A stretch of 5,994 nucleotides of DNA, from contig JAKANW010000205.1 in assembly GCA_021823555.1 (NCBI GenBank), forward strand, positions 1-5,994, read 5' to 3'. Each line of letters starts with the position of its first letter. Position 1 is the first letter of the stretch. A program made the position numbers and the translations under genes. Origin of the DNA: Chloroflexota bacterium. GTDB lineage: Bacteria; Chloroflexota; Anaerolineae; Anaerolineales; Villigracilaceae. The notes beneath the pieces are model-generated. The model was not told the DNA's origin, did not search any database, and saw only the letters and a program-made list of their open reading frames with translations. Below are positions 1 through 5,441 of this stretch, piece after piece.

Positions 1-2738
1 CGAACGTCGTCCCAGGAGCCGCCGCGAACCACGCGCTCGTCCGTGGATTCTTCCACCTCGCTTTTCTTTGCGTTGTATGGATACGGCAAATACAAACTGC
101 TGGTCCAATCATAAACATTGCCTGCCTGATCCTCCGCGCCAAAAGGTCCCACAGCGCCTGCGGCGAAATAGGCGCCCACCGGCGAGGGTTTCAATACGCG
201 CCCTTCGAGGCTGTTGGCTTTATCTGCATCCCAATCGTTGCCCCACGGATATTTGCGGATACCTAACCCCCTATCTTCCCCTTCCCTGATAGGGAAGGGG
301 AATGAGGGGATAGGTCCGCGCGCCGCGGCTTCCCATTCCACTTCCGTGGGTAAACGATACTTTTTTCCGGTGACTTCCGAAAGCCAAATGCAATAGGCTT
401 TGGCTTCGAACCAGGTGATGCCCACCGCCGGCTGGGACGGATTGTTTCGTTCCCGATCCTTCCAGAAGGCCGGCTCGGCGCGCGATTTTTGCGAGAGACT
501 TTTTCCAAGCTCTGCTTTCAATTCTTCTTCGGTCAACCCACCGATATATTCGAGAGAGTCGAGTTGTTCTGGCGAGAAATTTTCAGTGCGCTCAAGCTGC
601 TGGCGCAGGTCGCCATTTTTCTTTATCTCCTGTAATTGTTTCCAAGTATTCAACCACGTCGCAAACTGCCCGCCGCTGACATCCTCGCCTTGCAGCCAGC
701 GCCGTGCCAGATCGCCCTGCCAATATTTTTCGTTGGCATATCCGCCCGCGTCCATAAAGCAGGCATACTCGGCGTTGGTCACGCTCCACTTGCCGATCGA
801 GAAGGCTTTGAGTTCTATTGTGTGCTGCGGATATTCGTTCTCGAAAGAATCTTCTTCGCCTTCGACGCTGCCGATCACATATTTTCCGGCAGGCACCTTT
901 ACCATCGTGGGCAGGATGACTTTCACCACCTCACCCCCGTCCCCTCTCCCGCCAGGAGAGGGGGGAAGGAGTGACGGCTCGAAGCGCGGGTCGCCGATGC
1001 GTCCCAGCACAAATCCGGCTTGCAGTCTGGCGCGCAGGTGAACTGCCGGGTCGTACAATGCAGAGAGCAAATCCGCGCGGACTTTTTCGCGCACTTCCCC
1101 CTCACCCTGGCCCTCTCCCAAAGGGAGAGGGAACTGAATCCCGGCTTCATCGAGGCAGCGCCCAGCCAGCGCCGGATTGTATGGCCGTATGGCTTCGATG
1201 AATTTCGCCGGATCGTTGCTCAATCCGCAGGCCAGGATGGTGGTCACTTCCCAGCCGGTGGTGGGCGGTTCGGGCAGAGGCTCCCACGCGCCCACTTCCA
1301 CAGGCGGCATTTCTTCCTTCGTGCGCGGCGTCTTCCAAAATGTCGAAAGTTCTTCGCCCAGGTTGAAGCGTTTCAGAAGTTCGCGCGCCGCGAAATATTC
1401 CTGCAGCAGGTGATGATAAAAGCGAATGTCCGGCAGGGTGGCCGGATCCAGAATGGAAGCGCCGCGTCCAAACCCGAAGAATGTCAGCGGGTCAACGATC
1501 TCCGGCGCGCCCAGCACCATCACACTTTCGGGCAGTGAACCTTTTGCGATCTCGAATCCGAAGGTCGTGCCGCTGCCCTGCCTTTGCATATCATAGGCCA
1601 GCCGCGCAAGCAGATCCACTTTGACATCCACGCTCAAATTGTCGCGGTGCCATTTCTGTTCATGGTTGAGCAGTTCCGATGTAAAGGATTGAAACAAGCG
1701 GCCGCGGTTGGAAAGCATCTGCAAATTCCTGCCGCCCTGCAAGTACACCATGACCAATACAAACAGGTTGAGCGGGTTGCGCGCCATCTCATCCAGCCTG
1801 GAGGCGGGGTCGTTCAACAGTTCAGCCAGCCCCCCAGCCTTATGTTTTTGCAGAAACTCCTGCACGCGCTCTTCATCCAACGGCTCCACCAGCACGCGCG
1901 GCAGGTCGAGCTGGTTGTCGTAATCCTTTTCGCGACCGCTGAAGATCAACTGGTTCATGCCGCGATATTGTTCATTGAAGCTCATCCACGACATCAAACG
2001 TTCGTTGCGCTTGTCACGAGGAATCTCATTGATACCATCTGCCAGGATCAGGATGCGGCCTTCTCTAAGCGCCTGTGTGAAGGACAGACCTGTGCGCCGC
2101 TCCCATTCCGTTTGCAGATAGGAATACGGATCGCGTTCGCCCTGCTGGCTGAGGCGCACGAACAAAGGGATGCGCGTCCCGCGCGTTTGCAAACCCTCCT
2201 GCGCCAGGTCGAAGGCGATCTTCTGCAGGGTGGTGGTCTTGCCCGCGCCCGGCTCGCCTAGGATCACGAAGGCGCCGTGGCTTTCCATCGCTTCGCTGAT
2301 GTCCTTCAATGGCTTTTGAGTGGCCTGCGCCCCCGGTCCCGCATCGCCGCTGGGGATGACAAACTCCGTGAATGAAATCGGCAGGCCGTCAATGACCTGG
2401 CGTACATCCATCTTCCCGGCCAACGGCACAAAGCGCGTGGCCCAGCGTTGATATTCGCGATCCACGGCAAGTGAAAGCAAATAAGCGCGCTCCATGCTTT
2501 GGCTGGCCAGTTGCCGGGCCGCACCCGGACGAAAGGCCAGCTTCTCCCCTTCATGTTCGATCTGCAAAACGTCGGGCTGGTCCTGCGCGGGCAGAAAGAC
2601 TTCGCCCGCCTGCAAAAATGCCAGGACCTTCTCGATCAGCCGTTCCACATCTTCGGCATCGAAGCCGTATGTGATGTGCTGGTCGCCGTTGATGAAATCC
2701 GCGCAATGAATTCCGCCTTGAATGTTGTATTCGGTCAT
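1..2738 (-). CDS. NACHT NTPase (NLR-like) with C-terminal FGE-like domain, 3' end outside window
   Basis: The frame is open for 912 codons from ATG at 2738 and runs off the left edge. Residues 1-24 carry the motif shared with the upstream TIR protein. The NACHT NTPase follows: Walker A GEPGAGKT (161-168), Walker B ILILADGINEI (229-239), an NPLNL motif in the winged-helix region (321-325) and the STAND-type HHLLQEYFAA (442-451). A helical, HEAT-like stretch (about 548-590) leads into an FGE/sulfatase-modifying domain that starts near VPAGKYVIGS (615-624). That domain shows RLPTEVEWEAAARG (795-808), YPWG, GNVYDWTSS (873-881) and RVVRGGSWDD (902-911). By family comparison I estimate 30-60 residues are missing. 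The position of the FGE catalytic Cys after RGGS appears to be Asp, so a ligand-binding C-type-lectin-like role is more likely than catalysis (inference). The ATG lies one base after the TIR stop, which suggests translational coupling. The protein is probably a cytoplasmic sensor. Three palindromic repeats are embedded in frame. Confidence 0.92.
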   Translation of the reverse strand, partial: MTEYNIQGGIHCADFINGDQHITYGFDAEDVERLIEKVLAFLQAGEVFLPAQDQPDVLQIEHEGEKLAFRPGAARQLASQSMERAYLLSLAVDREYQRWATRFVPLAGKMDVRQVIDGLPISFTEFVIPSGDAGPGAQATQKPLKDISEAMESHGAFVILGEPGAGKTTTLQKIAFDLAQEGLQTRGTRIPLFVRLSQQGERDPYSYLQTEWERRTGLSFTQALREGRILILADGINEIPRDKRNERLMSWMSFNEQYRGMNQLIFSGREKDYDNQLDLPRVLVEPLDEERVQEFLQKHKAGGLAELLNDPASRLDEMARNPLNLFVLVMVYLQGGRNLQMLSNRGRLFQSFTSELLNHEQKWHRDNLSVDVKVDLLARLAYDMQRQGSGTTFGFEIAKGSLPESVMVLGAPEIVDPLTFFGFGRGASILDPATLPDIRFYHHLLQEYFAARELLKRFNLGEELSTFWKTPRTKEEMPPVEVGAWEPLPEPPTTGWEVTTILACGLSNDPAKFIEAIRPYNPALAGRCLDEAGIQFPLPLGEGQGEGEVREKVRADLLSALYDPAVHLRARLQAGFVLGRIGDPRFEPSLLPPSPGGRGDGGEVVKVILPTMVKVPAGKYVIGSVEGEEDSFENEYPQHTIELKAFSIGKWSVTNAEYACFMDAGGYANEKYWQGDLARRWLQGEDVSGGQFATWLNTWKQLQEIKKNGDLRQQLERTENFSPEQLDSLEYIGGLTEEELKAELGKSLSQKSRAEPAFWKDRERNNPSQPAVGITWFEAKAYCIWLSEVTGKKYRLPTEVEWEAAARGPIPSFPFPIREGEDRGLGIRKYPWGNDWDADKANSLEGRVLKPSPVGAYFAAGAVGPFGAEDQAGNVYDWTSSLYLPYPYNAKKSEVEESTDERVVRGGSWDDV
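261..315. repeat. Palindromic repeat inside the FGE domain coding region (copy 1)
   Basis: A perfect 12-bp inverted repeat (276-287 against 291-302) encloses a 3-base loop. Outer arms CCTATC (270-275) and GATAGG (309-314) extend it, with a 6-base asymmetry. It has the C-rich start and G-rich end of the two repeats at 928-975 and 1096-1133 but is more diverged. In the minus-strand frame it encodes about 17 residues (809-825, rich in Pro, Phe, Gly, Arg and Glu). They fall between the family motifs EWE.AARG and KYPWG, in a loop that is normally short. Confidence 0.8.
928..975. repeat. Palindromic repeat at the HEAT/FGE junction (copy 2)
   Basis: The core is a perfect 9-bp inverted repeat, CCCCTCTCC (941-949) and GGAGAGGGG (955-963), with a 5-base loop. 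It is preceded by CCTCACCCCC and followed by GGAAGGAGTGA. This layout is that of dispersed intergenic palindromes of the C/T-rich REP type. Here it is translated in frame as PPSPGGRGDGGEV (from residue 592), between the helical linker ending GDPRF and the start of the FGE domain. Exact element ends are uncertain. Confidence 0.8.
1096..1133. repeat. Palindromic repeat between NACHT C-terminal region and helical linker (copy 3)
   Basis: A perfect 9-bp inverted repeat, CCCTCTCCC (1111-1119) and GGGAGAGGG (1123-1131), has loop AAA. It is preceded by CCCCTCACCCTGG. It is the same family as the repeat at 928-975 but sits in a different codon phase, so it is translated differently: FPLPLGEGQGEG (residues 536-547). 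It separates LDEAGIQ from EVREKVRADLL. Confidence 0.82.
2667..2738 (-). other. N-terminal Gly-rich motif shared with TIR partner
   Basis: These are residues 1-24 of the NACHT protein, with core IQGGIHCADFINGDQ. The neighbouring TIR protein has QGGIHAGGSFINGDQ. With a one-residue gap, QGGIH and FINGDQ are identical. At DNA level the two copies share 15 identical bases (2683-2697 here). Its place at the extreme N-terminus of the NLR, ahead of the NTPase, is where amyloid-type signalling motifs of bacterial NLRs are usually found. The amyloid role is inference. Confidence 0.7.
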
Positions 2739-2739
2739 G

Positions 2740-3633
2740 TTATTTTCCAAAGAGTTTCAACGCCACCAGCGCCAGGTTGCCCAGCGTAGTTCCAAGTCCA
2801 AGCGCGGCGGTGATACTACCGCCGAGATTTTGCATGGTTTCCTGCGCGCCTTTCAATGTGGTGTTGATGCGTTCCGCAACCGGCTTCTCTTTTCCGGCTT
2901 CGTCCATCGCTTCCTGAACATTATCTTCCGCCGCCGCCAGTCTACGCGCCGCCGACGGTTCGATATCCGCCTGTGACTTCAACCTTTCGATTTCGTCCCG
3001 CAGTTTTTGCAGTTCAGAGACAAACTCCGCAGGCGATGAGATGTTGTACATGGTCTGGTTGTGGTAATTGTATTGATCGCCGTTGATGAAACTCCCGCCC
3101 GCATGGATTCCGCCCTGGACGCTGAAGACCGTCCCGCCGCCGGATTTTCTAGTCCCAGCCGGTTTGCCTTTTTTCGCTGTTTTCTTCTTTTCCGGTTTTT
3201 CACTCACAGGCTTGCCTCCTGCCCGAACTTGAAGCGCTTGCCGTAACTGGTCGTACCCGTCCGGATAATCCACCCACTGCCATTCACGAAAAGAGAACGG
3301 CACTTCGCAATCATCCAAACGGACGGGTATTGTATAAATCGTTCCTTCCGGCTTTTCCTCTTGAAGCGATTTTGCGCGTTTGTATTCCCGTTGAATATAG
3401 CCCTCTTTTTTCACGGAGATATTCGAGAAACACAGCAGGATCGCATCGCTGGCGCGCAGGGCTTTTTCGATCTCAAGATTCCAGTCCTGCCCCGGCAGTA
3501 AGCGCTCTTCGTCCAGCCAGGGGTCGAAGCCGTCCTCTTTCAGACGTTTGCATAAATTACGGACCTTGGGTTTATCCTCACTGGCGTGGCTGAGGAAGGC
3601 GAGCAGCGGCTTTGTATTCTTTTGATTTCCCAT
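2740..3633 (-). CDS. TIR-domain effector protein
   Basis: The protein has 297 residues if started at the ATG at 3633, which has GGGAGGG five bases upstream; an in-frame ATG at 3723 has no such site. The TIR domain covers about residues 8-135. It begins LLAFLSHASED, has DPWLDEERLLPGQDW and then NLEIEKAL, where Glu54 aligns with the NADase glutamate of plant and animal TIRs, followed by ILLCFS. A Lys-rich linker (141-167) leads to a Gly-rich motif (168-192) shared with the next gene's N-terminus. A long helical or coiled-coil stretch (about 200-270) and a hydrophobic C-terminus (273-297) follow; the latter may touch a membrane or pack in an assembly. The NACHT gene starts one base after the stop, so the two form an operon. 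I infer it is the NAD+-consuming or signal-making effector of the NACHT sensor. TIR assignment is firm; NADase activity is predicted from the conserved Glu. Confidence 0.93.
   Translation of the reverse strand: MGNQKNTKPLLAFLSHASEDKPKVRNLCKRLKEDGFDPWLDEERLLPGQDWNLEIEKALRASDAILLCFSNISVKKEGYIQREYKRAKSLQEEKPEGTIYTIPVRLDDCEVPFSFREWQWVDYPDGYDQLRQALQVRAGGKPVSEKPEKKKTAKKGKPAGTRKSGGGTVFSVQGGIHAGGSFINGDQYNYHNQTMYNISSPAEFVSELQKLRDEIERLKSQADIEPSAARRLAAAEDNVQEAMDEAGKEKPVAERINTTLKGAQETMQNLGGSITAALGLGTTLGNLALVALKLFGK
3058..3132 (-). other. Internal Gly-rich motif of TIR protein shared with NACHT partner
   Basis: These are residues 168-192 of the TIR protein, with core QGGIHAGGSFINGDQYNY. It sits between a basic, disordered-looking linker and a helical region. 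QGGIH and FINGDQ are identical to the NACHT protein's N-terminus, and bases 3077-3091 are identical to 2683-2697. Tyr, Asn, Gly and Gln richness fits a short beta-forming or amyloid-type segment. That is a reading of composition, not proof. Confidence 0.7.
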
Positions 3634-3638
3634 TCGTA

Positions 3639-3645
3639 CCCTCCC
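3639..3645 (-). promoter_or_regulatory. Ribosome binding site that sets the TIR start
   Basis: The minus strand reads GGGAGGG, then five bases, then ATG at 3633. This places the start at MGNQKNTK, directly ahead of the TIR fold, and argues against the 30-residue longer form starting at 3723. Confidence 0.75.
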
Positions 3646-3767
3646 GTTGAAAGAATGATGGGGGCCGGGTGCTCCCGCTTTGGAGCCGGGAACCACACTC
3701 GAAAGCAATTTTACCAGCAACACGACCTGCCGCTATCTGTTATCTGTGCCGCTCGGCGCTTTGCGAA

Positions 3768-4011
3768 TCATTTCTCCGTCACGCGGCCGTAAAGCGCCGG
3801 CGCCCGTGGCTGGGTTTCTTCGAGGTCTTCATCCGGCTGGTAGCCATCAGCATCAGCCAGTTGGCCAACAATTGGAGTACAGAAGTTTTACTTCTGGGTC
3901 ATTACATGCTTCCGCAAGTAGAACTTGCGGACTCCGCACCCCGCATATTTTGGTTAGGGCGCCCAGGCTCGATTGGAATTCATCGGCGCTCAATTTGTCC
4001 CAAAGCGCGTG
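3768..4011 (-). pseudogene. Possible decayed small gene, unrecognised
   Basis: On the minus strand the frame from 4011 down reads coding-like LWDKLSADEFQSSLGALTKI, then runs through the two-hairpin element to a stop at 3853-3855. In the next frame, after the element, DADGYQPDEDLEETQPRAPA continues to LYGRVTEK and a TGA at 3768-3770. Both pieces look like protein rather than random translation, with acidic and amphipathic composition and no early stops. Removing about 61 or 64 bases at the element would join them. I do not recognise the family and no intact start is visible, so this is a tentative call. Confidence 0.3.
3874..3935. repeat. Compound two-hairpin palindromic element
   Basis: Hairpin one is CAGAAGT (3880-3886), loop TTT, ACTTCTG (3890-3896). 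Hairpin two is TCCGCAAGT (3911-3919), loop AGA, ACTTGCGGA (3923-3931). Both stems are perfect and both share an AAGT/ACTT core. Outer bases GGAGT (3874-3878) and ACTCC (3931-3935) are also complementary, so the whole can fold as a three-way junction. It looks like a small dispersed repeat rather than a terminator, since no T-tract follows on either strand. Confidence 0.65.
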
Positions 4012-4072
4012 TCACAAAATGTTGGGTACAGCCGCTCGCGAACACAGCAAAGCGAATCGGCTGCATGTCGTA

Positions 4073-5029
4073 TTACGCCGCGCTGCGCACCCGTTGTGCC
4101 TGGCGCTGTCTCAGCCATAACATTCCGGCAATGACGCCGATCAAAACGATTGTCCTAATCGCGCTGGCTTCCATTCCAAAATCGCCGCCCGTCAGCCAAC
4201 GGGGACCAGAGACGGCGGTGACCAGAAACGTTGTTCCGCTCAATCCCATGCTGCTTACCGATATGCCAGAATTGGGTAGTCCAACGATGAAGAACTGGGC
4301 AAAATTCCAGGCTGCATGCCAACCGATGGGAAACCATAACGAGCGGAACCAGAGCAGCCCGAGAACATAGGTGATCGCGGAAAGCGCGATGTTGAACGCG
4401 CCGAGAATCTCGGCATTAGGATTTAGCAAGTGCAATCCACCGAATAACAGAGAAGTGACAATAACAGCAGCAGGCAATCCCCAACCGCGCTGGATGTTTT
4501 GAAACCAATAGCCGCGATTGAGGGCTTCTTCCACCACAGGCCCTAAAATCGAGGAGGCAAGAATCCAGCCCAGAGCCAGGACGAGGGTACTGAACGGGAC
4601 GGCCATTAATCCCCAAGCGCTGCGGGTGACGCCGAAACCAGCCATGACTCCGAAGACAAGCAGCACTTCTCCCAATCCGGCCAACAATCCCCAGCCCAGA
4701 GGCTTCCATTGGTCGTGGGATAATTCCCAAAGCATGGCGCGTAGCGGCTTACGTTCCATATATCGCCACGCCAGCACAACCAAGGCCAAGTTGACAGCAA
4801 AAAGAATACAAAAGCCGAGGACTTTCCCATCGGGGCTGATCGTGTCCAACGTTTTACCGTGGAAGTCAATTTGGAGCCAATGAAGTTGGTCAACCAGAAG
4901 TGCCAGTATAAGCCAACCGGCCAGGTTACCAACGATACCAGTCATCAATAGGAATTGAAGCAATAACACGCGTACTATCGGCCATACCTGCTCAGACCAG
5001 AATGTTTTGTGAGGGACAGTTGCTTCCAT
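4073..5029 (-). CDS. CPBP-family intramembrane metalloprotease (CAAX/ABI type)
   Basis: The protein has 318 residues from the ATG at 5029, chosen because AAGGAG lies nine bases upstream; an in-frame ATG at 5062 has no such site. It is strongly hydrophobic, with about seven to eight membrane segments (roughly 17-46, 70-88, 110-133, 141-170, 185-202, 211-249 as two, and 290-306). All three CPBP motifs are present: EExxxR as EEALNR (167-172), FxxxH as FGGLH (196-200) and HxxxN as HAAWN (238-242). The Glu and His residues form the active centre in the membrane. In eukaryotes the family trims CAAX proteins. In bacteria roles include bacteriocin self-immunity and surface-protein processing, and the substrate here is unknown. 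It faces the same way as the TIR operon but is 439 bases upstream, so linkage is not implied. The family call is firm. Confidence 0.93.
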   Translation of the reverse strand: MEATVPHKTFWSEQVWPIVRVLLLQFLLMTGIVGNLAGWLILALLVDQLHWLQIDFHGKTLDTISPDGKVLGFCILFAVNLALVVLAWRYMERKPLRAMLWELSHDQWKPLGWGLLAGLGEVLLVFGVMAGFGVTRSAWGLMAVPFSTLVLALGWILASSILGPVVEEALNRGYWFQNIQRGWGLPAAVIVTSLLFGGLHLLNPNAEILGAFNIALSAITYVLGLLWFRSLWFPIGWHAAWNFAQFFIVGLPNSGISVSSMGLSGTTFLVTAVSGPRWLTGGDFGMEASAIRTIVLIGVIAGMLWLRQRQAQRVRSAA

Positions 5030-5038
5030 TCTTCCATT

Positions 5039-5044
5039 CTCCTT
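5039..5044 (-). promoter_or_regulatory. Ribosome binding site that sets the protease start
   Basis: AAGGAG on the minus strand stands nine bases before the ATG at 5029 and lies inside the longer alternative reading frame that begins at 5062. It favours the shorter protein starting MEATVPHK. Confidence 0.7.
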
Positions 5045-5105
5045 TCCGTGTCTCGGACACATTCGCGTCCGATTGCAGGGCTATCAAGCGGCCTAATAAT
5101 TTGGT

Positions 5106-5274
5106 TCACCCGCCGGTAGGTGCAGTCAACCTTATCGAACGAAGACGATAGCAAGAGGTAAAAATTTGCCCGTGTTTTATCACCTCACGCATGGATGCGA
5201 AATCTCCACCATCTGGCGCTGTCCAAGTATAAGATTTACCTTCTTTTAGGGTCCATAAATAAATAACTTCCCGT
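5106..5274 (-). pseudogene. Possible coding remnant next to the palindromic element
   Basis: The minus strand is open from the edge of the element to a TGA at 5106-5108 and reads coding-like segments such as YLWTLKEGKSYTWTAPDGG and MREVIKHGQIF. Upstream, the same frame continues through the element to an ATG in its terminal repeat, with no ribosome binding site before it. It may be the tail of a gene whose front was replaced by the element, or chance. I do not recognise it. Confidence 0.25.
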
Positions 5275-5399
5275 ATGTCGTTGCGAGGAGGGCGCATTTC
5301 CCGACGAAGCAATCTCCTGGCACTTGAAAAAGCCCGTTTAACCAGTTTTTCTGCCCTTTTGGGGATTGCTTCGGGCAAAGAACGCCCTCGCAACGACAT
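5275..5399. repeat. MITE-like palindromic element with 13-bp perfect ends
   Basis: The ends ATGTCGTTGCGAG (5275-5287) and CTCGCAACGACAT (5387-5399) are perfect inverted copies. A second inner pair, GAAGCAATC (5306-5314) and GATTGCTTC (5364-5372), continues the symmetry. The arms differ only by small gaps, and the centre (about 5318-5360) is unpaired and T-rich. Sequences of this kind (GTCGTTGCGAGG...GAAGCAATCTCC) are dispersed in Chloroflexota and some other genomes. The copy has no transposase, so it would be non-autonomous. I see no clear target-site duplication. Confidence 0.75.
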
Positions 5400-5441
5400 C
5401 GCTTCGTTGGTGGGTGAGGGAACTTATATTTTTACGAACCC

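Larger units (their letters stand above)
3634..4072. other. Intergenic region upstream of the TIR operon
   Basis: This region of about 440 bases lies between the protease stop and the TIR start. It must hold the promoter of the TIR-NACHT operon unless that is read through from the protease, but I cannot point to a convincing -35/-10 pair. It contains a two-hairpin element (3874-3935) and coding-like fragments in shifted minus-strand frames. No intact gene is seen. Confidence 0.6.
5030..5441. other. Intergenic region between thiolase and protease
   Basis: About 410 bases separate the thiolase stop from the protease start. A 125-bp palindromic element occupies 5275-5399. The rest is AT-richer and holds a short coding-like stretch on the minus strand (5106-5274). 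The protease promoter should lie here, but I see no confident promoter. The palindrome could end thiolase transcription, although no T-tract supports an intrinsic terminator. Confidence 0.55.

Noticed and set aside
400..1041. Plus-strand open frame of over 200 codons
   Set aside because: It lies antisense to the NACHT-FGE gene, which carries clear family motifs in the minus frame, and its translation is low-complexity and family-less.
261..1133. The three palindromes as a CRISPR array or tandem repeat
   Set aside because: They are irregularly spaced, diverged from one another, self-palindromic, and separated by conserved coding sequence.
1584..2261. Plus-strand open frame of 225 codons
   Set aside because: Antisense to the Walker A/B region of the NACHT gene. 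His/Gln-rich translation is typical of a shadow frame.
3671..3686. Small hairpin GCTCC/GGAGC upstream of the TIR start as an operator or attenuator
   Set aside because: A 5-bp stem is expected by chance in GC-rich sequence and has no supporting signal.
3634..3723. Longer TIR protein starting at 3723
   Set aside because: The extra 30 residues look non-coding and have no ribosome site, whereas 3633 has GGGAGGG at proper spacing.
4029..4063. Inverted repeat CAGCCG/CGGCTG after the protease stop as terminator
   Set aside because: Only a 6-bp stem with a 23-base loop and no T-tract on the minus strand; not convincing.
3669..4370. Plus-strand open frames across the protease end and intergenic region
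   Set aside because: They overlap the protease 3' end antisense and cross the hairpin element; no recognisable motif and no good start signal.
4073..5029. CPBP protease as a third member of the TIR-NACHT system
   Set aside because: The 439-base gap with repeats and gene debris argues against an operon. CPBP genes are common housekeeping or immunity genes, and nothing else in the sequence ties it to the cassette.
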